NCBI GenBank assembly: GCA_002421825.1
Contig: DISR01000063.1
Location: 1 to 26,474, forward strand
Reading direction: 5' to 3'
DNA: 26,474 nucleotides
DNA from: Thiobacillus sp. UBA6205
GTDB taxonomy: Bacteria; Pseudomonadota; Gammaproteobacteria; Burkholderiales; Thiobacillaceae
Each line of letters opens with the position of its first letter. The first letter of the stretch is position 1. Positions 6,899 through 14,857 of this stretch are shown here, piece after piece. The notes beneath the pieces are model-generated. The model was not told the DNA's origin. It ran no database searches and was given only the letters and a program-made list of their open reading frames with translations. The position numbers and the translations under genes were made by a program.

Positions 6899-7507
6899 TC
6901 AGAGCTTCTCAAGCTGCTTGTCGTGCCAGCCTGACAGCAGCAGCTGGGAAATCAGGCAGCCGATCAGGGCGAGCAGCATGTCCCATTGCGTGTCCCAGAC
7001 GTCGCCCTGGGTGGCGAGGAAGCTATCGGCATCGGCGCCATAAAGCAACGCCGCCCCCCATTCGACGAATTCATACGTGGCAGAAACCGCGAGTACCACG
7101 CAGCACACCAGGAAAAACAGCCAGCCGCCGGGTTTTAGCGGCGAGAGGCGAACAAGGATTTCGCGCGCCAGAATGGCCGGCACGAAACCCTGGGCCAGAT
7201 GGCCGATGCGGTCGTAATGGTTGCGCGCAAGTTCGAATCCATCCTGCAGCCAGAAACCCAGCGGAACGCGCGAGTAGGTGTAGTGTCCGCCCAGCATCAG
7301 CACCAGGCCGTGAAAGAACAGCAAGCCATAAAGCAGCGGGGTGAGCGGGAAAATGCGGCGGGTGAAATACAGGATAGGCAGCGCGACCAGCACCGGCATG
7401 ACTTCCATCCACCAGGTGAGGCGGTCGTAGGGCTCGATGCCGGAAACGACCAGCACGGCGATGCTGGCGAGAAACAGGCTGGATGGGTACAGGCTGCGTT
7501 GGGGCAT
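6899..7507 (-). CDS. YjdF/DUF2238-family inner-membrane protein
   Basis: This 202-residue polytopic membrane protein has about six hydrophobic segments: near the N terminus (LFLASIAVLVVSGI), MPVLVALPILYF, LLYGLLFFHGLVLMLGGHY, GHLAQGFVPAILAREILV, WLFFLVCCVVLAVSATYEF and MLLALIGCLISQLLL. Conserved polar residues (GGHYTYSRVP, HYDRIGHLAQG, YEFVEWG, GDVWDTQWDM) match the DUF2238/YjdF family, which has no established function. The ATG at 7507 begins the conserved sequence; the frame stays open upstream only through the palindromic repeat. No convincing ribosome-binding site precedes it. Its first codons lie inside the tandem duplication, so the first six codons plus one base are also present at 7708-7727. 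Confidence 0.85.
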   Translation of the reverse strand: MPQRSLYPSSLFLASIAVLVVSGIEPYDRLTWWMEVMPVLVALPILYFTRRIFPLTPLLYGLLFFHGLVLMLGGHYTYSRVPLGFWLQDGFELARNHYDRIGHLAQGFVPAILAREILVRLSPLKPGGWLFFLVCCVVLAVSATYEFVEWGAALLYGADADSFLATQGDVWDTQWDMLLALIGCLISQLLLSGWHDKQLEKL

Positions 7508-7528
7508 CAACGGCTGATTTTTTACAAA

Positions 7529-7593
7529 GAGGACAGGAGGACAAGAGGAAGGCAAAAACAGGGTTCACTCATGTCCTCTTGTCCTCCTTGTTC
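7529..7593. repeat. Purine-arm palindromic intergenic element, copy 1
   Basis: The left arm (7529-7549, GAGGACA-type units) and right arm (7574-7593) share an uninterrupted 15-bp inverted match, AGGAGGACAAGAGGA, around a 24-nt loop that begins AGGCAAAAACAGGG. T-rich flanks lie outside (TTTTTTACAAAG on the left, AAGGTTTTTGTCC on the right). It fills the spacer directly before the DUF2238 ATG. On either strand the transcript would fold into a long hairpin. Confidence 0.9.
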
Positions 7594-7611
7594 AAGGTTT
7601 TTGTCCCCGCC

Positions 7612-7703
7612 TCACCACCAGGCGCCCGCGAGCGCGGCGGCGGCAAGCAGCACGGCAGCCAGGGCGACGCGCTCCAGCCGGCGCTGGCGCATTTGCAGGC
7701 TTT
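7612..7703 (-). pseudogene. Duplicated 3' fragment of ubiB
   Basis: This repeats the last 30 codons plus stop of the intact ubiB (ending at 7838), including the C-terminal hydrophobic Ala/Leu segment. It has no start of its own. It is joined upstream, through four filler bases, to the first 20 bp of the DUF2238 gene (7708-7727), out of frame. It is a by-product of the tandem duplication and not an independent gene. Confidence 0.9.
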
Positions 7704-7707
7704 ATAG

Positions 7708-7929
7708 AGGCTGCGTTGGGGCATCAACGGCCGATCTTTTTACAAAGAGGACAGGAGGACAAGAGGAAGGCAAAAACAGGGTTCACTCATGTCCTCATGT
7801 CCTCTTGTCCTCCTTGTTCAAGGTTTTTGTCCCCGCCTCACCACCAGGCGCCCGCGAGCGCGGCGGCGGCAAGCAGCACGGCAGCCAGGGCGATGCGCTC
7901 CAGCCGGCGCTGGCGCATTTGCAGGCTTT
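7708..7929. repeat. Tandem duplication, copy B
   Basis: This 222-bp copy includes the authentic 3' end of ubiB and a stranded 20-bp stub of the DUF2238 gene (ATG at 7727, then six codons before sequence diverges). It is longer than copy A because the unit ATGTCCTC is present twice (7789-7796 and 7797-7804) and a T-run differs by one base. Confidence 0.95.
7747..7819. repeat. Purine-arm palindromic intergenic element, copy 2
   Basis: Same element as at 7529-7593, carried in copy B of the duplication. The left arm is 7747-7767 and the right arm 7800-7819. The loop is 8 bp longer because of the extra ATGTCCTC unit. It begins 18 bp beyond the ubiB stop. Confidence 0.9.
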
Positions 7930-9364
7930 CCAGCTGCGCCTGCAGTTCGCTGTCCTTCGCCGGGCGCGACAGGAAGGCGTGGGTCAGGCGCGGCAACTGC
8001 GGCAGCAGGCGGGTCCATTCCGGCGCTTCCTCCTTCATGCGGCGCACGAAGCCGCGCCAGCCGAGCTGCTCGCTCATCCAGCGCTCCAGGTAGGGCTTGC
8101 CGGTCTTCCACAGATCGAGGTCGGGGTCCAACTGCCGGCCCAGGCCTTCGATCTGCAGCAGGGTTTTCTGCAATAAAACCAGTTGCGGCTGGATTTCCAC
8201 GTTGAAGCGGCGCGACATGGCGAACAGGCGCATCAGCAGGTGGCCGAAAGAGATGTCCTTGATCGGCTTGTCGAAGTAGGGTTCGCAGCACGCGCGCACC
8301 GCGGCCTCGAGCTCCTCCACCCGCGTGTTCGCGGGCACCCAGCCCGACTCGATGTGGGCCTCGGCGAAACGCCTGTAGTCGCGGCGGAAGGCGGCGAGGA
8401 AGTTGATGGCGAGATAGTTCTTGTCAACTTCCGAGAGTGTGCCGCAAATGCCGAAATCCACCGCCAGGTAGCGTCCCTTGTCCGAGCCTTCGGTGCCGAC
8501 AAAGATGTTGCCGGGGTGCATGTCGGCATGGAAGAAGCCGTCGCGGAACACCTGGGTGAAAAAGATCTCCACGCCGTGCCTGGCCAGGCGCGGGATGTCA
8601 ACGCCGGCCGCGCGCAGGGCGGGAACCTGGCTGATCGGCAGGCCGTGGATGCGCTCCATGACCATGACGGATTCGCGGCAAAAGTCGAAGTACACTTCGG
8701 GCACGCGCATGAGGGGCGAATGCTCGAAATTGCGTTTCAGCAGCGCTGCATTGGAGGCCTCGCGCATGAGGTCGAGCTCGTCCGCGAGGGTTTTCCTGAA
8801 CTCGTCCACCACTTCGCGCGGGCGCAGTCGCTTGCCGTCGGCGAAGAGCTTTTCGATCAGCAGCGCACCCGCATCAAGCAGACCGAGATCGTGGGCGATG
8901 ATGCGCGCGATGCCGGGGCGCAGCACCTTGACCGCGACCAGACGCTCGCCGGCGAGCACGGCGAAATGCACCTGCGCCACCGAGGCCGAGGCTACCGGCG
9001 TCGGATCGAATTCGGCGAATATCTGCCGCCAGGGACGGCCGTAGGCGGCATTCAGTTCATGCTCAACCTGGGCGAAAGGGTAGGGGGGAACGCGATCCTG
9101 CAAAAGCGCCAGTTCATCCGCGATGTCATCCGGCAAAAGGTCGCGGCGCGTGGACAGCATCTGGCCGAACTTGACGAACAGGGGCCCCAGTGATTCCAGC
9201 GCCAGGCGCAGGCGCTCGCCGCGCGGACGCGAAAGATTGCGCCAGAAGAACAGGCCGCGCACCAGCGGCCTGAGCCAGCGGGTACTGGCATGGCCGAGCA
9301 GGAAGTCGTCGAGGCCGTAACGGATGCCCACGGAAACGATCGTGAGCAGGCGCAAGACTTTCAT
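7838..9364 (-). CDS. ubiB: UbiB, atypical kinase-like ubiquinone biosynthesis factor
   Basis: This 508-residue member of the UbiB/ADCK/ABC1 family has the hallmark KxGQ motif FVKFGQMLSTRRDLLP around residues 63-78. The Ala-rich nucleotide loop PVASASVAQVH, the catalytic-type FHADMHPGNIFV and the metal-binding AVDFGI follow. The extreme C terminus has one clear hydrophobic segment (ALAAVLLAAAALAGAWW) that would anchor it in the inner membrane. It is about 40 residues shorter than E. coli UbiB, which has two such helices. UbiB is needed for ubiquinone synthesis or lipid-intermediate extraction and has ATPase activity. ATG 9364 overlaps the UbiJ stop by 3 bp, so it is the third gene of ubiE-ubiJ-ubiB. 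Confidence 0.96.
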   Translation of the reverse strand: MKVLRLLTIVSVGIRYGLDDFLLGHASTRWLRPLVRGLFFWRNLSRPRGERLRLALESLGPLFVKFGQMLSTRRDLLPDDIADELALLQDRVPPYPFAQVEHELNAAYGRPWRQIFAEFDPTPVASASVAQVHFAVLAGERLVAVKVLRPGIARIIAHDLGLLDAGALLIEKLFADGKRLRPREVVDEFRKTLADELDLMREASNAALLKRNFEHSPLMRVPEVYFDFCRESVMVMERIHGLPISQVPALRAAGVDIPRLARHGVEIFFTQVFRDGFFHADMHPGNIFVGTEGSDKGRYLAVDFGICGTLSEVDKNYLAINFLAAFRRDYRRFAEAHIESGWVPANTRVEELEAAVRACCEPYFDKPIKDISFGHLLMRLFAMSRRFNVEIQPQLVLLQKTLLQIEGLGRQLDPDLDLWKTGKPYLERWMSEQLGWRGFVRRMKEEAPEWTRLLPQLPRLTHAFLSRPAKDSELQAQLESLQMRQRRLERIALAAVLLAAAALAGAWW

Positions 9365-9936
9365 TCGGTTTTTTCCAGACGCGCCAGGCGGGCTTCCAGG
9401 CGGGCGGCGGCATCCCGCAACTCGTCGACCTCGCGGTTGTGGCGCTCGACGTCCGCCCGGCCGGCGAGTATGGGCGACTCTTCCACGGCATATTCGGCAA
9501 AGGTACGCGCGGTGTCCTGGCTTGCCTGCTTCATCCAGCCGGCGAATGCCCGCCCGGCCTCGGCCAGGCGAAAACCCGCGATGGGGCCGAACAGACGCGA
9601 CAACTCTGCCTCGGCATCGAGGTCCATCTGCTGGAAGGCGTCATTGAAGGCGGACAGGAGTTCGGCATTGCCTTCGGTGCGCAGTTCGCGGAACGCAGCC
9701 TTGCCTTTTTCTGGCAGGCGCAGGAGCATGTCGGGGGTGAGGAAGATCACGGCTTCGGCTTCGTCCATCGGCGCGGCGTGCAGGCTGCCGCCCTCGTCGA
9801 TCCGCAACTTGGCGCGAAACAGCGCCAGGTCCAGTGCCAGCGTGCGGCCGGCCTGTTTGCCCAGGGTTTCGCGTGCCCCCGGGGTTTGCGCGAACAGGCG
9901 GTCAAGGCCGCGGGCGATCAACTGCTCGGCAATCAA
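9361..9936 (-). CDS. ubiJ: UbiJ, ubiquinone biosynthesis accessory factor (SCP2-like)
   Basis: This 191-residue protein has an N-terminal SCP2-like lipid-binding domain (residues 1 to about 110, including GRTLALDLALFRAKLRID and VIFLTPDMLLRLPEKGKAA) and a C-terminal acidic/arginine coiled coil (VDELRDAAARLEARLARLEK). This is the architecture of UbiJ, which binds isoprenoid ubiquinone intermediates in the soluble Ubi complex. The position between ubiE and ubiB is diagnostic. The start is taken as TTG 9936, which overlaps the UbiE stop (CTTTGATT) and has AGGGG 9 bases upstream; no ATG lies near. A TTG at the fifth codon after it is a possible alternative. Confidence 0.92.
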   Translation of the reverse strand: MIAEQLIARGLDRLFAQTPGARETLGKQAGRTLALDLALFRAKLRIDEGGSLHAAPMDEAEAVIFLTPDMLLRLPEKGKAAFRELRTEGNAELLSAFNDAFQQMDLDAEAELSRLFGPIAGFRLAEAGRAFAGWMKQASQDTARTFAEYAVEESPILAGRADVERHNREVDELRDAAARLEARLARLEKTE

Positions 9937-10673
9937 AGCTTGTAGCCCCTGTGCAGGGCCACCACGCCGGCAGTGAGGTTGTGGTAGGTCACGCGCTCGA
10001 AGCCCACGGCCCCCATCATGGCCTTGAGTTCTTCCTGGCCCGGGTGCATGCGGATGGACTCGGCTAGATAACGATAACTGTCCGCGTCCTGGGTGATGAG
10101 CTCGCCCATTTTCGGCAATATCTTGAAGGAGTAGGCGTCGTAGAAGGGCTCGAGCGGCTTCCAGACCTTGGAGAATTCCAGCACCAGAAGACGCCCGCCC
10201 GGTTTCAGCACACGGTACATTTCCGCCAGTGCCATGTCCTTGTGCGTCATGTTGCGCAGGCCGAAGGATACGCACACGCAGTCGAAGTGATTGTCGGGGA
10301 AGGGCAGCTTTTCCGCGTCGCACTGCGCCACCGGGGTGATCGTGCCCTCGTTGAGCAGGCGGTTCCTGCCCTCGTTCAGCATGGAATAGTTGATGTCGGT
10401 GAGCACGACCTCGCCGCTTCGGCCGACCTCCTTCAGGAACAGGCGGGTCATGTCGCCGGTGCCGCCGGCGATGTCCAGCACCTTCTGTCCGGGCCGCAAG
10501 CCTGCCTGGCCCACGGCGAAGCGCTTCCAGATGCGGTGCAGGCCGCCCGACATGAGATCGTTCATGAGGTCGTAGCGGCGCGCCACGGAATGGAAGACCT
10601 CGGCGACCTTGGCGGCCTTTTCAGACTCGGCAACGGTCTGGAAGCCGAAATGGGTGGTGTTTTTTTCGTCCAT
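9933..10673 (-). CDS. ubiE: UbiE, demethylmenaquinone/demethoxy-benzoquinol C-methyltransferase
   Basis: This 246-residue class I SAM methyltransferase has motif I VLDIAGGTGDMTRLF (about residues 65-79). The UbiE signatures YDLMNDLMSGGLHRIWKRF and RVLKPGGRLLVLEFSK are present. So are CVSFGLRNMT after motif III and the C-terminal NLTAGVVALHRGYKL. It methylates the quinone ring in ubiquinone (and menaquinone) synthesis. It is the first gene of ubiE-ubiJ-ubiB and is divergent from phoB across 100 bp. A TAAAAT hexamer (minus strand, 10680-10685) is only 6 bases before the ATG with no clear ribosome-binding site between, so the transcript may have little or no leader. Confidence 0.97.
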   Translation of the reverse strand: MDEKNTTHFGFQTVAESEKAAKVAEVFHSVARRYDLMNDLMSGGLHRIWKRFAVGQAGLRPGQKVLDIAGGTGDMTRLFLKEVGRSGEVVLTDINYSMLNEGRNRLLNEGTITPVAQCDAEKLPFPDNHFDCVCVSFGLRNMTHKDMALAEMYRVLKPGGRLLVLEFSKVWKPLEPFYDAYSFKILPKMGELITQDADSYRYLAESIRMHPGQEELKAMMGAVGFERVTYHNLTAGVVALHRGYKL

Positions 10674-10708
10674 CCGGGCATTTTACCTGATGGCGAGGCT
10701 TGGTCGGC

Positions 10709-10742
10709 CTGTCACAAAGCTGTCATTTTGGCGTCATACTAT
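10709..10742 (+). promoter_or_regulatory. Three-half-site Pho box and -10 element of phoBR
   Basis: CTGTCACAAAGCTGTCAT (10709-10726) is an almost ideal Pho box: two 7-bp half-sites separated by an AT-rich 4-bp spacer. A third, weaker half-site GCGTCAT (10731-10737) continues the exact 11-bp spacing (starts at 10709, 10720, 10731). A -10-like TACTAT (10737-10742) begins 10 bp after the second half-site. This is the geometry of PhoB-activated promoters that lack a normal -35. It predicts phosphate-starvation autoregulation of phoBR. Confidence 0.88.
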
Positions 10743-10773
10743 CCTTGAGTCTCAAACAGACTGGAGCGGAAAC

Positions 10774-11463
10774 ATGGCCGCGAATATCCTCCTGGTGGAA
10801 GACGAGCCGGGAATACAAGAACTCTTGAAGCTGAACCTCGGTCAGGCCGGTCACAAGGTGACCGCCGCCGATGATGCCGAGGGGGCGCTGCAATATCTGA
10901 GAACCGCCCTGCCGGACGTGATCCTGCTGGACTGGATGCTGCCCGGCATGTCCGGCATCGACCTCTGTCGCCGCCTGCGCGCCGACAAGCGCTACCAGCC
11001 GGTGCCCATCATCATGCTGACGGCGCGCGGAGAGGAGCAGGATCGCGTTTCCGGCCTGGACACGGGAGCCGACGATTACATTACCAAGCCGTTTTCCCCG
11101 CGCGAACTGGTGTCGCGCATCCGCGCCGTGTTGCGGCGGCGTGCGCCGCAAATGACCGAAGAGCCTGTGGAAATCGCAGGCCTCCAGCTCGACCCTTCGA
11201 GCCATCGGGTCATTGGCAACGGCAAGCCGCTGGAACTGGGGCCGACCGAGTTTCGCCTGCTGCATTTCTTCATGACCCACCCCGAGCGTGTGTACAGCCG
11301 TTCCCAGCTGCTGGACCAGGTGTGGGGCGACGATGTTTTCGTCGAGGAGCGTACGGTAGATGTACATATACGCAGATTAAGGCTTGCACTGGAAGTGAGC
11401 GGTCACGATGGAATGGTGCAGACCGTGCGCGGTGCAGGCTATCGTTTTTCTGCGCAGCGGTAG
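10774..11463 (+). CDS. phoB: PhoB, phosphate regulon response regulator
   Basis: This 229-residue OmpR/PhoB-family regulator has a receiver domain with acidic pocket VEDEP (residues 8-12), phospho-acceptor Asp53 in LLDWMLPGMSG, Thr83 and Lys105 (TKPFSPREL). The C-terminal winged helix (from about residue 130) shows GPTEFRLLHFFMTHPERVYSRS-type sequence and ends RTVDVHIRRLRLAL and VRGAGYRF. The WMLP and E-R-T-V-D-V-H-I-R-R-L patterns are PhoB-typical, and it sits next to PhoR behind a Pho box. ATG 10774 has GGAG 7 bases upstream. It activates high-affinity phosphate uptake genes in phosphate limitation. Confidence 0.96.
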   Translation: MAANILLVEDEPGIQELLKLNLGQAGHKVTAADDAEGALQYLRTALPDVILLDWMLPGMSGIDLCRRLRADKRYQPVPIIMLTARGEEQDRVSGLDTGADDYITKPFSPRELVSRIRAVLRRRAPQMTEEPVEIAGLQLDPSSHRVIGNGKPLELGPTEFRLLHFFMTHPERVYSRSQLLDQVWGDDVFVEERTVDVHIRRLRLALEVSGHDGMVQTVRGAGYRFSAQR

Positions 11464-11497
11464 ATAATCCTCCCCATCGCAACTCCTCGCAGGCGAA

Positions 11498-12832
11498 ATG
11501 GGCTTCTGGTGGCGCCCCCTCATCACGCTGTCAGTCATCGCACTGATTACCCTGCTGCTGTGGGCGGGCAGCGACGAGGCCCTTGCACTCAAGTTCGCCG
11601 TGGCCGCGCTGCTGGTCTATCTCCTGCGCCAGTTGTGGCAGGAAAGGCGGCTGGCACGCTGGCTTGAGCGCGGCGCGGACAAGCCAGCCCCAAGCGACAT
11701 AGGCGTATGGGGCGATATTTTCTACCGGCTGGAAAAACTGCAAACGCACCAGAGCCGGAGCCATTCGGAGCTGGCGACCGCCTTGGGCCGCTTCCAGCAT
11801 GCCGCCGAAGCGGTGCCGGACGGCATCGTCATTCTCAATGAGCAGGACAGGATCGAGTGGAGCAACCCGGCCTCGCACAGGCTGCTGGGATTGAGCGCGG
11901 AACGCGACCGCGGCCAGTACATCCATTACCTGATGCGGCAGTCCGATTTCGTCGACTTTCTCAATGCACGTGATTATTCCAGGCAGCTGAACATCAGCTC
12001 GCCGGTCAACCGCGGCATCAGGCTGATGGTGCAGCTGGTGCCCTTCGGCGCGGATCAGAAACTGCTCATGGTGCGCGATGTCACCGAACTGGAGCGCGTG
12101 GACGCCATGCGCCGCGACTTTGTTGCCAACGTTTCGCATGAATTGCGCACGCCTTTGACCGTGGTGGGCGGATTTGTCGAAACCCTGAACGACATGGAAA
12201 AGCCGGCGGATACCGACCTCAAGCATTACTTCGGCATCATGATCAGCCATACCCGGCGCATGCAGCGCCTGCTGGACGACCTGCTGACCTTGTCGCGCCT
12301 CGAGTCTTCGGTCAATGCCGTGAGCGATGAACAGGTGCACATGCCGGAATTGATGCGCGAACTCGCACGCGAGGCGGAATCCCTGAGTCGCGGGCGCCAC
12401 GCCATACGCATGGCGATCGATTCGGACAGCTGGCTTGCCGGCAGCCTGCAGGAATTGCAGAGCGCCTTTTCCAACCTGGTTTCCAATGCCGTCCGCTATA
12501 CGCCGGAAGGCGGCGAAATCACCCTGCGCTGGTTCGAGCAAAACGGTCATCCCGTGTTCGCGGTGACGGATACCGGCGAAGGCATCGCCTCCGAGCATAT
12601 TCCGCGCCTGACCGAGCGTTTTTACCGCATCGACCGCTCGCGCTCGCGCGAGACCGGCGGCACCGGACTGGGGCTCGCCATCGTCAAGCACATCCTCACC
12701 CGCCATCAGGCCAAGCTCGAAATCCGGAGCACGCCCGGCAAGGGCAGCACCTTCTCCGCCATCTTCCCGGCCGAGCGCCTCATTCCGGCGCAAGCCGAAG
12801 AGCCGGAGCCGCGCCTCACCCTAGTGAAATAA
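11498..12832 (+). CDS. phoR: PhoR, phosphate regulon sensor histidine kinase
   Basis: This 444-residue protein has two closely spaced N-terminal membrane segments (about residues 7-23 and 29-44) with almost no periplasmic loop, as in PhoR. A linker and PAS domain follow (about 95-200; AVPDGIVILNEQDRIEWSN). HisKA carries phospho-acceptor His214 in FVANVSHELRTPL. HATPase_c has the N box around Asn330 (NLVSNAVRYTPEGG), G1 DTGEG at 358-362 and G2 GTGLGLA at 388-394. PhoR is thought to sense phosphate through the Pst/PhoU complex and phosphorylates PhoB. It lies 34 bp after phoB, probably on the same transcript; AGGCGA is close before the ATG. Confidence 0.95.
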   Translation: MGFWWRPLITLSVIALITLLLWAGSDEALALKFAVAALLVYLLRQLWQERRLARWLERGADKPAPSDIGVWGDIFYRLEKLQTHQSRSHSELATALGRFQHAAEAVPDGIVILNEQDRIEWSNPASHRLLGLSAERDRGQYIHYLMRQSDFVDFLNARDYSRQLNISSPVNRGIRLMVQLVPFGADQKLLMVRDVTELERVDAMRRDFVANVSHELRTPLTVVGGFVETLNDMEKPADTDLKHYFGIMISHTRRMQRLLDDLLTLSRLESSVNAVSDEQVHMPELMRELAREAESLSRGRHAIRMAIDSDSWLAGSLQELQSAFSNLVSNAVRYTPEGGEITLRWFEQNGHPVFAVTDTGEGIASEHIPRLTERFYRIDRSRSRETGGTGLGLAIVKHILTRHQAKLEIRSTPGKGSTFSAIFPAERLIPAQAEEPEPRLTLVK

Positions 12833-12953
12833 AAAAACCTCCAAACCAAATAAACAGGGAGGCAGGGGAGGTAAGGGAGTAAGGCAAAATATATTGCTTT
12901 TGGTTTTTCTCCCCTTCCTCTATTACCTCCCTGTTATAAGGTTTTGTTTTTTT
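12831..12953. repeat. Divergent purine-arm palindrome between phoR and uup
   Basis: AACAGGGAGG (12853-12862) and CCTCCCTGTT (12926-12935) are a perfect 10-bp inverted repeat. The interior is purine-rich on the left and pyrimidine-rich on the right, with an inner GCAA/TTGC stem. Outer flanks also mirror each other loosely (AAAAAAACC on the left, GGTTTTGTTTTTTT on the right). It shares AAGGCAAAA and AAGGTTTT with the elements near 7529 and 7747. The right-hand T-rich flank could let it terminate phoBR transcription. It occupies the whole phoR-uup spacer. Confidence 0.75.
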
Positions 12954-12970
12954 GCGTCCTTGCGTTCACT

Positions 12971-14857
12971 ATGCCCTTAGCCATCCTCGACAAACTTGAA
13001 CTCGCCTACGGGCACTGGCCGCTGCTCGATGGCGCTTCGCTGGTCATCGACAGCGGCGAGCGCATCGGGCTCATCGGCCGCAACGGCACGGGCAAGTCCA
13101 GCCTGATGAAGATTCTGGCGGGGGAGTCCAGGCCCGATGCCGGCGAGGTGTGGAGAAAGCCCGGCCTGAGGCTCGCCCATGTGCCGCAGGAGCCGCGGTT
13201 TTCTCCCGGCCACAGCGTGTTCGAGGCGGTGGCCGAAGGCGTCGGCGAAGCGCAGGCGCTGCTTGCCGCCTACCATGCGGTGGTGCACCGTCTGGCCGAG
13301 GGCGACGCATCCGTGCATGACGAACTGGCAAGGCTCACGCACGAACTGGAAGCGGCCGACGCCTGGCGCCTCAACCAGAAGGTCGAGGAAGTGCTGGCGC
13401 GGCTCGACCTGCCGGCTGACGCCCTGGTGGAAAGCCTGTCAGGCGGCCAGAAGAAGCGCGTGGCGCTGGCGCGCGCACTGGCCGGCGATCCCGAACTGCT
13501 GCTGCTGGACGAGCCCACCAACCACCTCGATTTCGCCGCTATCGAGTGGTTGGAGGAACTGCTCAGGAATTTTTCCGGCGCGCTGTTTTTCATCACCCAT
13601 GACCGGCGCTTTCTGGATGCGGTGGCCAACCGCATCGTCGAACTCGACCGCGGCCTGTTGCGCGAATATGCCGGCAACTTCAGCGCCTACCAGGCGAAAA
13701 AGGCCGAGCAACTGGAGGTCGAGGCTGCGCAAAATCGCAAGTTCGACAAGTTCTGGAAACAGGAGGAGGCCTGGATCCGCAAGGGCATCGAGGCGCGCCG
13801 TACGCGCAACGAGGGCCGCGTGCGCAGGCTGGAGGAACTGCGCCGCAGCCGTGCCGCACGCCGCGAGCAACTGGGCCAGGTTGGCCTGCAACTGGATTCC
13901 GGCGAACGTTCGGGCAAGGTGGTGGCCGAACTGGAAAACATCAGTTATGCGATTCCCGGCCGCACCCTGATCCGCGATTTTTCCGCCACCATCCTGCGCG
14001 GTGACAAGATTGGCCTGTTGGGCCCCAACGGCGCCGGCAAGACCACGCTCATCAAGCTCGTTCTGGGCGAACTGCAACCGGATAGCGGCCGCATCAAACG
14101 CGGCACCAACCTGCAGGTGGCCTACTTCGACCAGTTCCGCAACGTGCTTGATGACGCTGCCACCCTGATCGACACCATCTCACCGGGCTCCGATTACGTC
14201 GAGATCGCTGGCCAGAAAACCCATGTCATCGGCTACCTCGAGCAGTTCCTGTTTCCGCCCGAGCGTGCGCGTGCCAGGGTGTCGGCGCTGTCCGGCGGCG
14301 AACGCAACCGCTTGTTGCTGGCGCGCCTGTTCGCGCGCCCGGCCAACGTGCTGGTGCTGGACGAACCGACCAACGACCTCGACATCGACACGCTGGAACT
14401 GCTGGAACAGCTGTTGCAGGATTACGCGGGTACGGTGATCCTGGTTTCGCACGACCGCGCCTTTCTCGACAACGTGGTCACCGCCTCCATCGCCTTCGAG
14501 GGCGAGGGCCGGCTGGCCTATGTTGCCGGCGGCTATGAGGACTGGAAACGCGAACGCGCCGCCCGTGTCCCGCCTGCGGCGGCAGACGCCAAATCGGCTG
14601 CCAGGCCTGCCGCCACGGAAGCGCGCAGGGAAAAGCGCAAGCTCGGCTACAGGGAGCAGCGCGAACTGGAGGCCATACCGGGGAATATCCGTGTGCTCGA
14701 GCAGGAACAGGCGGACTTGCAGGCCAGGCTGGCGGACCCGGCCACCTACCAGCAGCCGGGCAGCGATGTCACGTCCATGAATGCGCGCCTGGAGGAAATC
14801 GAGACGGCCTTGCTGGAACTGCTGGAACGCTGGGAGGCGCTGGAAAAAAACGCCTGA
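12971..14857 (+). CDS. uup: Uup, ABC-F family ATPase
   Basis: This 628-residue soluble protein has two ABC cassettes and no membrane segment. Walker A motifs are GRNGTGKS (36-43) and GPNGAGKT (351-358). Signatures are LSGGQKKRVALARAL and LSGGERNRLLLARLF, with Walker B LLLDEPTNHLD and LVLDEPTNDLD. A linker lies between the cassettes. The final ~90 residues are a charged coiled-coil domain (EARREKRKLGYREQRELE onwards), the feature that separates Uup from EttA. ABC-F proteins act on ribosomes; Uup is linked to ribosome rescue or assembly and transposon precise excision. The start used is ATG 12971, where conserved sequence begins. No ribosome-binding site is visible because the palindrome ends 18 bp upstream. 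Confidence 0.93.
   Translation: MPLAILDKLELAYGHWPLLDGASLVIDSGERIGLIGRNGTGKSSLMKILAGESRPDAGEVWRKPGLRLAHVPQEPRFSPGHSVFEAVAEGVGEAQALLAAYHAVVHRLAEGDASVHDELARLTHELEAADAWRLNQKVEEVLARLDLPADALVESLSGGQKKRVALARALAGDPELLLLDEPTNHLDFAAIEWLEELLRNFSGALFFITHDRRFLDAVANRIVELDRGLLREYAGNFSAYQAKKAEQLEVEAAQNRKFDKFWKQEEAWIRKGIEARRTRNEGRVRRLEELRRSRAARREQLGQVGLQLDSGERSGKVVAELENISYAIPGRTLIRDFSATILRGDKIGLLGPNGAGKTTLIKLVLGELQPDSGRIKRGTNLQVAYFDQFRNVLDDAATLIDTISPGSDYVEIAGQKTHVIGYLEQFLFPPERARARVSALSGGERNRLLLARLFARPANVLVLDEPTNDLDIDTLELLEQLLQDYAGTVILVSHDRAFLDNVVTASIAFEGEGRLAYVAGGYEDWKRERAARVPPAAADAKSAARPAATEARREKRKLGYREQRELEAIPGNIRVLEQEQADLQARLADPATYQQPGSDVTSMNARLEEIETALLELLERWEALEKNA

Larger units (their letters stand above)
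7491..7703. repeat. Tandem duplication, copy A (ubiB/DUF2238 junction)
   Basis: This 213-bp segment is repeated almost exactly at 7708-7929. It holds the first 17 bp of the DUF2238 gene, the purine-arm palindrome and the last 92 bp of ubiB. Differences from copy B are two base substitutions, one single-base length change in a T-run and one 8-bp unit. Four filler bases (ATAG, 7704-7707) separate the copies, and both edges carry AGGCT. Copy A supplies the real start of the DUF2238 gene. Confidence 0.95.

Noticed and set aside
7569..7727. Chimeric 52-codon minus-strand ORF starting at the duplicated DUF2238 ATG
   Set aside because: After six codons it enters the ubiB fragment out of frame; a by-product of the duplication.
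7491..7929. Duplication as an insertion sequence or transposon
   Set aside because: The repeated unit contains only ends of the flanking genes and the palindrome, with no transposase and no target-site duplication pattern.
11531..12793. 420-codon open frame antisense to phoR
   Set aside because: Complete shadow of a clearly recognisable histidine kinase gene.
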